Assembly: GCF_020687825.1 (NCBI RefSeq)
Contig: NZ_JAJEWP010000006.1
Location: forward strand, 186,001-250,000
Reading direction: 5' to 3'
DNA length: 64,000 bases
Source: Fluctibacter halophilus
GTDB lineage: Bacteria; Pseudomonadota; Gammaproteobacteria; Enterobacterales; Alteromonadaceae
In this document: piece by piece, positions 36,784 to 45,667 of the stretch
Position numbering within the stretch: position 1 is the stretch's first letter
How the letters are laid out: each line of letters opens with the position of its first letter
Notes under the pieces: model-generated
Database searches by the model: none
The model's input: the letters and a program-made list of their open reading frames with translations, nothing else
What the model was told of the DNA's origin: nothing
Position numbers and translations under genes: made by a program

Positions 36784-37026
36784 ATGGCATTACGTATTGC
36801 TGAAGACTGTATTAATTGTGATCTGTGCGAGCCTGAGTGCCCCAACGAGGCCATCGCGATGGGCGACAGTGTCTATCAGATTGATCCTGAACGCTGCACT
36901 GAATGTGTTGGGCACTATGATGAACCCAATTGCATGACCGTCTGCCCCATCGATTGTATCGAACCGGATCCCGAACGGATCGAAAACAAGGTGCAGTTAC
37001 TGCAAAAGTTTAATCGTCTGCACTGA
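36784..37026 (+). CDS. yfhL: YfhL-family 2[4Fe-4S] ferredoxin
   Basis: This 80-aa electron carrier has cysteines 9, 12, 15 and 19 forming the first C-x2-C-x2-C-x3-C cluster motif. Cysteines at about 37, 40, 49, 53 and 57 form the second, with the eight-residue insertion between Cys40 and Cys49 (CTECVGHYDEPNC) characteristic of the YfhL/Alvin type. The start has a GGAGG Shine-Dalgarno seven bases upstream. An FNR box and promoter precede it, so expression should rise under low oxygen. It overlaps the convergent CAP-domain gene by 17 bp. Confidence 0.93.
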   Translation: MALRIAEDCINCDLCEPECPNEAIAMGDSVYQIDPERCTECVGHYDEPNCMTVCPIDCIEPDPERIENKVQLLQKFNRLH

Positions 37027-37624
37027 GGTCGGATGGCTCAGTTTCCGTGATAAACGGCTTGGCGATATAGACTGCCCAGTACTCGACATGGGGACTGGGC
37101 CACTCTCGGATAAACGCCACACCCATTTCATGTTGCTGGGCAAAAAAGGGATGTTCGGCCAGTAAATGCGTGCGATGCACAGGCGAGTCTTTAAATTGTC
37201 GCCAGGCCTCCTCTGCGGTGGCAAAACCGCCGGCCACCGCTTCCACCTGATTGTGATAAAAGCTCGGATAGTCGGGGTCCAGTGGATAACCGGCCTCGCG
37301 CAGGCGGGCGTTCGCACCGAGGTTACCGGCATAGTGCGTCACCATGCCCTTGCGCGCCATTTCCTGCGCTTTTGCCAATGCCACAGCATTCAGTAGCGGC
37401 ACACAGGTCAATTGTGTACGTTGCTGGCCGTAATCCGTCATGATCAACCGAGCCAGTTTGCGCGCTTGCGGTGAGTTACCACAGTCTTGCACGTCTACAT
37501 CGCTCACCGGCATGCTACCCAGTTGATAAGCCAGCACTTCGCCTTCGCTGGGAACGGGACCCGCAATCGCAGAGCAGGCCAGACAACAGGCAAAAGTCAG
37601 CGTCGTGACCAATCCCTTTTTCAT
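37010..37624 (-). CDS. Secreted CAP/SCP-domain protein
   Basis: This 204-aa protein has a signal peptide (residues ~1-21) and a CAP (SCP/PR1-like) domain at ~55-195. The domain has the helix LNAVALAKAQEMARKGMVTH with His, a second His region in SPVHRTHLLAEHPFF, and the strand EMGVAFI...EYWAVYIAKP. Bacterial CAP proteins are exported and of uncertain function. The ATG overlaps the stop of the membrane AraC regulator (ATGA, 37621-37624), so the two are translationally coupled. Confidence 0.82.
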   Translation of the reverse strand: MKKGLVTTLTFACCLACSAIAGPVPSEGEVLAYQLGSMPVSDVDVQDCGNSPQARKLARLIMTDYGQQRTQLTCVPLLNAVALAKAQEMARKGMVTHYAGNLGANARLREAGYPLDPDYPSFYHNQVEAVAGGFATAEEAWRQFKDSPVHRTHLLAEHPFFAQQHEMGVAFIREWPSPHVEYWAVYIAKPFITETEPSDLSADD

Positions 37625-38742
37625 GGTTCCTCCTGACCAACCGCTGCAGGTGGCTTACCCATGTGGTGGATGTATTTCACAAACACCTGGGACAGAAATT
37701 TCTCCGATTGGAAGCCCAGTCGTCGAGCCACGGTCGATACCCTGGCATCGGTGCGCATCAGTATCTTCTTGGCGTATTCCAGCCGGTAATGGTACATAAA
37801 CGCGCGAAAGTTTCGCTTCAGTAACACCCGGGTGGCCTGTGCTAATACAATGGGGTCCACCTTTGCTGCGGCGGCAAACTGGTCGAGGCGCAGACCGATG
37901 TGCTTGTAGGCCTTGTCACGGATCAACGCATGTTCGGCCTTGTTCAGCGTGTCCCGCATTACACTCTCAGCATACACGTGCGTGTCCCGATACTCCGGCG
38001 GCAACGGCGAAGGCGCAAAAGGACGTAGTTCTAATAACACCAGCAGCGTGGCCAGAAAGGCAGCGGCATAAAACAGGTTGTTGACCACCTGCCAGAACGT
38101 CACGTTAAGCAAACCAAAAGTCGCAAATGTGGTCAGTATGATGGCCACAAAAGCAACCCCCATCAGGCCCATGAAACAGCCTGGCGCGACATGAAAACGG
38201 TACAGATGCACATCCACCACCTGATCAGACAGCTGGCCATGATACTGATAAAACAATTCCACACACCGGGTGGCCATCACCAGAACGATAAACCCGGTCA
38301 ACAGGTGCGGACCATACACGTACCAGTATTCGAGCAACTGCCCAACCGGTGGATGCTCAAGCATGTCCAGCCGGGCAGTCGCGGTCTGAAACAGCAGCGG
38401 AAACTGACCAACCAGAATAACCAACGGGGGTCCATAGCGCAGAGCAGGGGAATAGCGTGGCGATTTCTGCACCATGGCGTTGACACAGCTCAGCAACAAT
38501 CCGGCCGACAACGCCGGTAAACACTGAAACAAGCCAGCCAGAAACACCCACGCCGTGGACACACCAAACGCGCGCATCCATTCATCCACCAGCATGCCGG
38601 GCCATATCAATACGGCGATGAGGAGATATTTACCGTGTACCAGCCGATCAAAACGGGCCCAAATCAATGCCAGCGTGATCAGCCAGACGCCCAGTAGCGC
38701 CAAAACCACACTTTGGTAAGGATTCAGGTTTTCCACATTCAA
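37621..38742 (-). CDS. AraC-family regulator with N-terminal membrane domain
   Basis: This 373-aa protein has about seven transmembrane helices in residues 1-240. An AraC-type double helix-turn-helix lies at ~270-365 (KHIGLRLDQFAAAAKVDPIVLAQ and VSTVARRLGFQSEKFLSQVF). The layout suggests a one-component sensor that binds DNA from the inner membrane. It sits directly after ygiF on the minus strand (one base gap) and is coupled to the CAP-domain gene, which is its most obvious target or partner. The signal is unknown. Confidence 0.85.
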   Translation of the reverse strand: MNVENLNPYQSVVLALLGVWLITLALIWARFDRLVHGKYLLIAVLIWPGMLVDEWMRAFGVSTAWVFLAGLFQCLPALSAGLLLSCVNAMVQKSPRYSPALRYGPPLVILVGQFPLLFQTATARLDMLEHPPVGQLLEYWYVYGPHLLTGFIVLVMATRCVELFYQYHGQLSDQVVDVHLYRFHVAPGCFMGLMGVAFVAIILTTFATFGLLNVTFWQVVNNLFYAAAFLATLLVLLELRPFAPSPLPPEYRDTHVYAESVMRDTLNKAEHALIRDKAYKHIGLRLDQFAAAAKVDPIVLAQATRVLLKRNFRAFMYHYRLEYAKKILMRTDARVSTVARRLGFQSEKFLSQVFVKYIHHMGKPPAAVGQEEP

Positions 38743-40245
38743 TCACCAGTATGCGTCGACATCCATTGCGACATTGCGACTCTTTTCCATCACTGCCAGC
38801 AAGGCATGGATTTGCTCATTGCTCCACAATAGCAGCTCGGACTTATTGGCCAGATCGGCATGACTCAGTTTTTCCTGCAGGAACAACAACACTTTGAGTT
38901 CAGCAATGCCATCCAGCAAGTCTAGCCAAGGCGCGCGGAAACGGTCACGGTTTTCTTCATCAAACAGATTACCCAGCAGAAACCCATTGTACAGGGTCTG
39001 ACGCAACGCCGACTGCTGATAAACGTAATCCTGTGCGGTCAGGCTTTGTGAAAAGGGCATGCTCTGCAGCACATTATGCCAGCCTTGGGATAACCAGCCT
39101 TTGGCGTGTTCAATCAGGGTTGAATGCCAGTTTTCAGACGCTTGCCGCCAGGGCCGCGTAACCAGCAATTTAACCAACGCCAGTTGCACCGATACATAGC
39201 GTGGCTGCATCAGCAGTTGCTGCGGATGATGACGATTTAACAGGCTATCGCTGCAGCCCCTCAGGAACGCCACCAACTCATCATTTTTACCCAGCCGTTT
39301 GCGGTAGGGGCCTTTACGGGAACGCAGCAGTTTCAGGTGAACCGCCTGTTCCAGCCAGTGCCAATGACTGACTTGTGCCATCAGCGCTTTGTGCAACGAC
39401 AACAAGGGCTCACATTGCAACGAGGGCAAGTACAGGGTCAGTGCCTGCAATGCTACCCGCATGCCTTCCACCACACCGTCCAGGTCAGTCACTTTACCGC
39501 TTTGCAGATAAACCTGCTCATGGTGTTGCCAGTGAGCCAGGGCACCTTCGAGACCCCGACAAAAACCCGTTTCACAGGTGTCCTGTGGGCGCACGGATAG
39601 AAAGGCCGGCAACGGCCTGGCGCGCAACAACTGATCGGCGGCCAGCATGTAGCCTCGCGCAGCCTTGCTGAGCTGGCCCAACTGACACGGCGTGCCCTGG
39701 ACAATTTTTTCTGCCAGCTCGAACAGGGCCGACGGATCGCCCTTTTTTAATTCCAATTCAATTTCGCAGATCGGCAGCGTGTGACTGCCGCTGCGAATGA
39801 CACCTTCGTCAAGGACCATTTCAATCACACAGTCTTCGGACCAGGCGATGTCATAACAATGGCGGGTAAAATCAGTGCTGAACAGCGGCGTCAGGCTCGC
39901 CTGCAAGCGACTGACGCTGACATCCGCCGGCCAGACTTCAGCCGGAAAAGCCTCCAGGTCCGGTGTGTCGCCATCCAGTGGGACATTGTATTCTGGTCGT
40001 TGATGGAGGCCGCCTATGATCTTGCCGGCAGTCTTGATGGTTTGCTCATATTGCCCTTCCCGACAGCGCACCCGCAGACCGATGTCATGCCCGCGCAAGT
40101 CCTTTCCCGGCGTATCAAAATACTGATTAAACAGGTGAAAATGGTGGGGTTCTCCGGTCAGCGTCAACGACTGCAGCAAGCTGGACTGAATAAACCCTTT
40201 GGCCTTTTCAGTGACTAACAGCTTGAGTTCAATTTCCTGTTCCAT
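38743..40245 (-). CDS. ygiF: CYTH-CHAD inorganic triphosphatase (YgiF-like)
   Basis: This 500-aa protein has an N-terminal CYTH triphosphate-tunnel domain (residues ~1-200) starting with the ExExK motif EIELK, and with Arg/Lys/Glu residues in strands GLRVRCREG, EQTIKT and ICEIELELKKGD. A C-terminal CHAD domain (~215-495) is rich in His, Arg and Gln helices and is predicted to bind polyphosphate. The E. coli YgiF enzyme hydrolyses inorganic triphosphate. As in E. coli, it is divergent from the SH3-domain gene ygiM. Confidence 0.9.
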   Translation of the reverse strand: MEQEIELKLLVTEKAKGFIQSSLLQSLTLTGEPHHFHLFNQYFDTPGKDLRGHDIGLRVRCREGQYEQTIKTAGKIIGGLHQRPEYNVPLDGDTPDLEAFPAEVWPADVSVSRLQASLTPLFSTDFTRHCYDIAWSEDCVIEMVLDEGVIRSGSHTLPICEIELELKKGDPSALFELAEKIVQGTPCQLGQLSKAARGYMLAADQLLRARPLPAFLSVRPQDTCETGFCRGLEGALAHWQHHEQVYLQSGKVTDLDGVVEGMRVALQALTLYLPSLQCEPLLSLHKALMAQVSHWHWLEQAVHLKLLRSRKGPYRKRLGKNDELVAFLRGCSDSLLNRHHPQQLLMQPRYVSVQLALVKLLVTRPWRQASENWHSTLIEHAKGWLSQGWHNVLQSMPFSQSLTAQDYVYQQSALRQTLYNGFLLGNLFDEENRDRFRAPWLDLLDGIAELKVLLFLQEKLSHADLANKSELLLWSNEQIHALLAVMEKSRNVAMDVDAYW

Positions 40246-40391
40246 CGGGTCTCGGTGATTGTATCAGGGGGATAAAACGCAACGATACTCTTTCCCCCAG
40301 ACCTTGGCAACGATGCCCCTGTACAATCAAGCACTTGCCTTTGTTCTGCTCACGCCATACCATTTGTGGCTCAACAAGGAGATGAACAACA

Positions 40392-41003
40392 ATGAGCCGA
40401 ACCACACGGGTGTTGAGTCGCCTGGTATTTGCTTGTGTTTTGCTGACCCCCCTGAGCCATGCTCAGGAAGGCAGCGAGGCCGACGGTGAAGTCCGTTATG
40501 TCACCGACAACCTGTACACATTCCTGCATGCCGGACCGGGGCGAAATTACCGTATCCTGGGATCGGTCGAAGCGGGAACACGCGTCACCCAACTGCAAGT
40601 GGACGCAGAAAACAATTTCGTTGAAGTCATCGATGATAAGCAGCGCACCGGCTGGGTGGATGGCACCTTTATTACCAGCGAGCTCACTATCAGAGAGCGC
40701 GTTCCAATCCTTGAGCAGCGATTGCAGGAGGCCAACGAGCAATTGGCGGAACAAGAGGCGCTCAATCAGCGCCTGAATCAACAGGTACAAACCCTGACCA
40801 CCCAGAACGAGCAGGTGAACAAGCAGTTGTCAGAACTGCAAAGCCGTAACCAGGACATTCAACAGGAATTGAACACCAGCGATCAGACCGCACAAATCCA
40901 ATGGTTTACCCGCGGTGGCATCGTCGCCCTGGCGAGCATCATTCTTGGCGTCATCATCGCTTACCTGCCCAAAAAACGTCGTCGCAACGACCAATGGATG
41001 TAG
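40392..41003 (+). CDS. ygiM: SH3-domain membrane protein YgiM (TIGR04211 family)
   Basis: This 203-aa protein has a signal peptide (~1-24) and a bacterial SH3 domain (~30-95, with VTDNLYTFLHAGPGRNYRILG and RTGWVDGTFI). A long coiled coil (~100-165, Gln/Glu/Leu-rich) leads to a C-terminal transmembrane helix (~172-192) ending in the cytoplasmic basic tail PKKRRRN. It likely lies in the periplasm anchored to the inner membrane. Its conserved pairing with ygiF suggests a shared role, but that role is not known. Confidence 0.88.
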   Translation: MSRTTRVLSRLVFACVLLTPLSHAQEGSEADGEVRYVTDNLYTFLHAGPGRNYRILGSVEAGTRVTQLQVDAENNFVEVIDDKQRTGWVDGTFITSELTIRERVPILEQRLQEANEQLAEQEALNQRLNQQVQTLTTQNEQVNKQLSELQSRNQDIQQELNTSDQTAQIQWFTRGGIVALASIILGVIIAYLPKKRRRNDQWM

Positions 41004-41019
41004 CATTCAGTCAATGACC

Positions 41020-41046
41020 CTGCCCGCTTTAGCGGGCAGCTGTTAT
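41020..41046 (+). terminator. Hairpin terminator after ygiM
   Basis: A perfect 9-bp stem CTGCCCGCT/AGCGGGCAG with a very short loop is followed by a modestly T-rich stretch. It lies 16 bp after the ygiM stop. Apart from this hairpin and the putA promoter and palindrome, the 308-bp gap to putA holds no gene. Confidence 0.65.
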
Positions 41047-41145
41047 TGTCATAACTCCCAGCTCCCTTGATCCTCCCCGTAATCAGTAAACTTGTGCTTA
41101 CACCATCACCGCTTTGGGGCCCTGTCACTTTTGTACCGACTTCCA

Positions 41146-41174
41146 TTGTCCCTGTTGGTTTAGGTAGCTATACT
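41146..41174 (+). promoter_or_regulatory. Sigma-70 promoter of putA
   Basis: TTGTCC (41146-41151) and TATACT (41169-41174) are separated by exactly 17 bp. A start near 41181 gives an untranslated leader of about 130 nt that contains the palindrome at 41254-41274. Confidence 0.62.
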
Positions 41175-41253
41175 CCACCGAAAATTTAACCTGTGGTAAC
41201 GCCCCTCGGCGTCGTGGTTTACAACAGCAGGCAGCGCCTGTTACATCCGATGT

Positions 41254-41274
41254 TTTCGGTAGCGCGTACCGAAA
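41254..41274. promoter_or_regulatory. 21-bp perfect palindrome between promoter and putA start
   Basis: The arms TTTCGGTA and TACCGAAA (8 bp, perfect) flank the 5-nt centre GCGCG. It ends 37 bp before the putA ATG. It could be an operator for a proline-responsive regulator or an mRNA hairpin; no regulator gene is adjacent. Confidence 0.6.
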
Positions 41275-41311
41275 GCAAACAGCAACGGCAATTCAGTCTT
41301 TGGAGTCTTAC

Positions 41312-44300
41312 ATGTTGTTCAACGGCAATCTCACCACCACCAGCCTGACCCGTCAGAAAATCCGCAACTTTTATCGGATTGACGAGAACATGGCCGTGGA
41401 TCAGATACTGCCTGATGCAGAAGTGAATATGCGCGCCCGCAGCCGAGCGTGGGAACGGGCCCGCAAGATGGTCTTACAGATCCGCCGAGAGCAGGAAGGT
41501 AATGGCCTGGTAGAAGCCCTGTTGAACGAATATTCGTTGTCCTCCGCCGAAGGTGTGGTGTTGATGTGCCTGGCGGAAGCTTTGCTGCGGGTACCGGATA
41601 AGAAAACCCAGGACGAACTGATCCGCGACAAATTGTCGAAAGGAAAATGGAGTAGCCACCTGGGTAACAGTGAACACCTGTTCGTTAACGCGTCCTCCTG
41701 GGGCTTACTGCTGACCGGATCGATGGTGAACTTTGCCGATGCCAAAAAGCGTGAGCAATTTGGCTTTTTGAAGAAAACCCTCGGTAAAGTGGGCGAGCCG
41801 GTGATCCGTAAAGCCATGAACGTGGCCATGAAGGTCATGGGTCAGCAGTTTGTGATGGGTGAAACCATTGAAGCCGCCGTGAAACGAGCCGAGGACAAAG
41901 AACGCAAAGGCTATGTGTATTCCTATGACATGCTCGGCGAGGGCGCCCGCACCCAAAAGGATGCTGACCGCTACTTCGACAGCTACGCCCGCGCCATCGA
42001 AGCCATCGGTAAGGCCGCTGCCGGCCGTGGTCCCCGCCGCAGTCCTGGCATTTCGGTTAAATTGTCGGCGATTCACCCTCGCTATGAGTTTACCCACCGT
42101 GACCGGGTCATGGCGGAGCTACCGGAAAAACTCAAAGCCCTGTGCCTGCTGGCCAAAAAACACGACATCGGTCTGACCGTGGATGCCGAAGAGTCAGAGC
42201 GTCTGGACATTTCCCTGGATATCATCGAAACCGTCTTCAGTGATCCGGATCTGGATGGCTGGCAGGGCTTCGGCCTGGCCGTACAGGCCTACCAAAAGCG
42301 TGCCCTGTTTGTGATTGACTGGTTGCGCGAACTGACCGAATCAGTCGGCCGAAAAATGATGGTGCGGCTGGTCAAAGGCGCCTATTGGGACTCGGAAATC
42401 AAAAACGCCCAGAAAGACGGGCTGGAGCACTTCCCGGTGTTTACCCGTAAGTCGTCGACCGACGTTTCTTACCACGCCTGTGCCAACCGTTTGCTGGATT
42501 ACCGCGACACCATTTATCCACAGTTCGCCACCCACAACGCCTACACGGCGTCGGTCATTATTGAACTGGCAGGGGATGACAAAGAAGGCTTCGAGTTCCA
42601 GTGCCTGCACGGCATGGGTGACAGCCTGTACAACCAAATCGTTACCGAAGAAGGCATTCAGTGCCGGGTGTACGCACCGGTGGGATACCATGAAGACCTG
42701 CTGGCCTACCTGGTGCGCCGCTTGCTGGAAAACGGCGCCAACTCGTCGTTCGTGAACGCCATTGTCGATGACACCAAACCGGTCGAAGCATTGCTCGAAG
42801 ATCCGGTCGAAAAAACCCAACGGATGGGCGACAAATACAACGAACAGATCCTGATGCCCATCGAGCTATACGGCAAGGAACGGGACAACTCCCGTGGCCT
42901 CGATTTGACCGACATTAATCACATCACGCCATTGCGTGACAACATGCAGCGCTGGTTCAATGACCACCTGCTCAACGAGGAAGACGTTCCCAGCGGATGT
43001 CACCCGGTGCGCAACCCCGCTCGTCAGAATGAAATTGTCGGTTACCACCACTACACCACAGCGGAAGAAATGCTCAGCAAGTTGACACTGGCCGACAATA
43101 CCTTTGCCGAGTGGTCACAGACCCCGGTTGCAGAGCGTGCCGACCTGTTGCGCCATACCGCCAACATCCTTGAACGCCACATGGATGAGCTGATGGCGCT
43201 GTGCGTCAAGGAAGCCGGTAAAGTCGCTCAGGACAGCATTGACGAAGTCCGCGAAGCGGTTGATTTCTGTCGCTATTACGCCGCCAGGGCGGAAGAGCTG
43301 TGCCAGGATGATCGTCTCGAATCCCGTGGCGTGGTGCTGTGTATCAGTCCGTGGAACTTCCCGCTGGCGATTTTCCTCGGCCAGGTTGCCGCGGCGGTTG
43401 TCACCGGCAATACCGTGCTGGCCAAGCCTGCCGAGCAAACCAGTCTGATCGCAAAACGTGCCGTACAGTTGATGGAATCGGTCGGCATGCCTGAGGGCGT
43501 GGTGCAGCTGATCATCAGCGAAGGGCCTGCAGTGGGCGAAACACTGTTACCGGATGAACGGATCAAAGCGGTGATGTTCACCGGCTCTACCCAAACCGGT
43601 ACTCTGATCGCCCGTGCGCTGTCCAATCGAGGTGGTGAGCCAGTACCACTGATTGCCGAGACCGGTGGTCAGAACTGCATGATCGTGGACTCCACGGCTT
43701 TGCCCGAGCAAGTGGTCGACGATGTGATCAACTCCGGCTTCCAGAGTGCCGGACAACGCTGCTCCGCGTTACGGGTATTGTTCCTGCAGGAAGACATTGC
43801 CGACACCGTCATCGATATGCTGGTAGGTGCCATGAAAGAGCTGCATATTGGTGATCCGGCCATGCTGAGCACCGACATCGGTCCGGTGATCGATCAAAAA
43901 GCGCTGAACAACCTGAATGCCCACAAAGAGGCGATGCAGTCGAAAGGTAAACTGATCCACGCCTGTCAGACACCGGATTTGGACGGCCACTTTTTCGCCC
44001 CACACCTGTACGAGATTGACAGCATTGATGTGCTGGAAAAAGAGGTGTTTGGTCCGTGTATTCATGTGGTGCGCTTCAAAGCGGGTGAACTGGAGCAGAC
44101 CATCGATATCATTAACAGTACAGGGTATGGACTGACCATGGGGATCCACTCCCGCATCGACGAACGTGCGTTTGAACTGGCCCAGTTGTCGCGGGCCGGC
44201 AACGTTTACATCAACCGCAACATGATTGGCGCCATTGTGGGCTCCCAGCCGTTCGGCGGACGCGGACTTTCAGGTACCGGTCCCAAAGCCGGCGGCCCTA

Positions 44301-45106
44301 ACTATCTTGCCCGTCTGATGATTGAAAAGGCCACTCCGAAACCGTTAAGCGAATCTGAGGTGCCAGAGCAGGAACCGGCACTGGAAAGTAACCGGGACGC
44401 CACACAGGTAGCAAATACCCTGATGGATCAGGCATTCAGCGCGGAAAAAATCTGGCGACTCACAGCCCTCAACGACAGAGTCTCGGCAGTGCGTCAGTTG
44501 CTTGCCAATATTGCCCGGGTCGACATTGTCGAAGAGCTGGCCGACGACTTGAACGCCACCCTGGCGACTGCACGTTCGCAGCTGATCAACATTGAAAAGC
44601 ACCTGCGTAAGCCGATCACCCTGCCGGGGCCAACAGGTGAGTCCAACAAGCTCTATTACGAGCCGCGTGGCATTCTGGTGTGTTTTGCCGATAAAGACGT
44701 AACCTTCGAGTACTGGACTCTGTCCATCGTCACCGCGTTGGCGACCGGCAATACGGTCATCGCCGTGGTGTCAGATCTGTTCTACGAAGAAGCGTTGGCG
44801 TTCAAAGCCAAATTCAATGCGACTCACGCGCCGGAAGGCGTTCTGCAAGTTGCCAAGTTGTCTCAACTGGAAGCCCTGTTGTCGCACCCACAACTGGCCG
44901 GTGTGGTCATTGACAGTGCCAGTGACCGTCGTGCTTACATCGCTCACCGCCTGGCAGAGCGTGACGGTGCCATCCTTCCGGTCATCACCTCTGAGTATCA
45001 GGACAACCTGATCCAGCGTTTGTTGACCGAGAAAACCATCAGCATCGACACCACCGCGTCAGGGGGTAACACCTCGCTGATGACATTGGTCGACGAAGAC
45101 GACTGA
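41312..45106 (+). CDS. putA: Bifunctional proline dehydrogenase / glutamate-semialdehyde dehydrogenase PutA
   Basis: This 1264-aa enzyme oxidises proline to glutamate at the inner membrane face. The proline dehydrogenase barrel (residues ~170-480) contains YSYDMLGEGART, KLSAIHPRYE and the C-terminal YAPVGYHEDLLAYLVRRLLE with FAD/proline contacts. The aldehyde dehydrogenase (~540-1010) has the catalytic Cys in SAGQRCSALRVL and Glu in LIAETGGQN. A C-terminal ~200-residue domain follows, as in long PutA types. The N-terminus begins directly with the arm region and lacks the ribbon-helix-helix DNA-binding domain of E. coli PutA, so it should not repress its own gene. The ATG at 41312 has a GGAG ribosome-binding site. 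Confidence 0.95.
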   Translation: MLFNGNLTTTSLTRQKIRNFYRIDENMAVDQILPDAEVNMRARSRAWERARKMVLQIRREQEGNGLVEALLNEYSLSSAEGVVLMCLAEALLRVPDKKTQDELIRDKLSKGKWSSHLGNSEHLFVNASSWGLLLTGSMVNFADAKKREQFGFLKKTLGKVGEPVIRKAMNVAMKVMGQQFVMGETIEAAVKRAEDKERKGYVYSYDMLGEGARTQKDADRYFDSYARAIEAIGKAAAGRGPRRSPGISVKLSAIHPRYEFTHRDRVMAELPEKLKALCLLAKKHDIGLTVDAEESERLDISLDIIETVFSDPDLDGWQGFGLAVQAYQKRALFVIDWLRELTESVGRKMMVRLVKGAYWDSEIKNAQKDGLEHFPVFTRKSSTDVSYHACANRLLDYRDTIYPQFATHNAYTASVIIELAGDDKEGFEFQCLHGMGDSLYNQIVTEEGIQCRVYAPVGYHEDLLAYLVRRLLENGANSSFVNAIVDDTKPVEALLEDPVEKTQRMGDKYNEQILMPIELYGKERDNSRGLDLTDINHITPLRDNMQRWFNDHLLNEEDVPSGCHPVRNPARQNEIVGYHHYTTAEEMLSKLTLADNTFAEWSQTPVAERADLLRHTANILERHMDELMALCVKEAGKVAQDSIDEVREAVDFCRYYAARAEELCQDDRLESRGVVLCISPWNFPLAIFLGQVAAAVVTGNTVLAKPAEQTSLIAKRAVQLMESVGMPEGVVQLIISEGPAVGETLLPDERIKAVMFTGSTQTGTLIARALSNRGGEPVPLIAETGGQNCMIVDSTALPEQVVDDVINSGFQSAGQRCSALRVLFLQEDIADTVIDMLVGAMKELHIGDPAMLSTDIGPVIDQKALNNLNAHKEAMQSKGKLIHACQTPDLDGHFFAPHLYEIDSIDVLEKEVFGPCIHVVRFKAGELEQTIDIINSTGYGLTMGIHSRIDERAFELAQLSRAGNVYINRNMIGAIVGSQPFGGRGLSGTGPKAGGPNYLARLMIEKATPKPLSESEVPEQEPALESNRDATQVANTLMDQAFSAEKIWRLTALNDRVSAVRQLLANIARVDIVEELADDLNATLATARSQLINIEKHLRKPITLPGPTGESNKLYYEPRGILVCFADKDVTFEYWTLSIVTALATGNTVIAVVSDLFYEEALAFKAKFNATHAPEGVLQVAKLSQLEALLSHPQLAGVVIDSASDRRAYIAHRLAERDGAILPVITSEYQDNLIQRLLTEKTISIDTTASGGNTSLMTLVDEDD

Positions 45107-45112
45107 TCTGGT

Positions 45113-45153
45113 CTGGGTTGTCATCTTGCGGTGACAACCCAGCGCCAACTTTT
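45113..45153 (+). terminator. Terminator of putA
   Basis: The 11-bp perfect stem CTGGGTTGTCA/TGACAACCCAG with an 8-nt loop begins a few bases after the putA stop. It is followed, about 8 bp later, by a TTTTT run. Confidence 0.75.
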
Positions 45154-45231
45154 TATTCACCACGCTGCAAAAATACACGGCCCTGAACTAGGCTTAGGGA
45201 ATCAACCTGGGCGTTTGGCAGTGGGCCATGC

Positions 45232-45612
45232 ATGAATGTAGCATTTTGTATCGTTGAAAATATCGTGTGGGTGCGGTTCTCCGGCCACATCGATGCGCTG
45301 GATCTGATCCAGCTTTCAGCCGATGACAACTACCTTGAGTCTCTGCGCAAATACCGCCGTGTTATCTTTGACTACTCCCAGGCAACATCGGTCAATATGG
45401 GCTTTGAAGAGATCCGGCAACTATCAACCATCACCCGGGTAGAGTGCAATTTTACCGAACACCTGCACGGTGCCATTGTTCCTCTGGACGATGCCGGCTG
45501 GATCCGGGCCAAACGTTACGCGGAAACAGTCAAACCCTATGGCTGGGAAATGGTTATCGTTGATTCCACCGAACAGGCGTTTGAGCACCTGGGCGCCCGC
45601 ATACCGGGCTAG
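45232..45612 (+). CDS. Small cytoplasmic protein, possibly STAS/SpoIIAA-like
   Basis: This 126-aa protein has no signal peptide or membrane segment. The alternation of short strands and helices (VWVRFSGHIDALDLIQLSAD, YRRVIFDYSQATSVN) is reminiscent of STAS-fold proteins related to SpoIIAA, in particular the strand-D-S/T segment VIFDYSQAT. I cannot confirm a family from sequence alone. It stands between the putA terminator and a LysE gene that has its own Shine-Dalgarno. Confidence 0.65.
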   Translation: MNVAFCIVENIVWVRFSGHIDALDLIQLSADDNYLESLRKYRRVIFDYSQATSVNMGFEEIRQLSTITRVECNFTEHLHGAIVPLDDAGWIRAKRYAETVKPYGWEMVIVDSTEQAFEHLGARIPG

Positions 45613-45667
45613 CGCGTCAACGGCAACCTTGCTATCGTAACAAGCCCATGATGAACAAGGAGACGTT

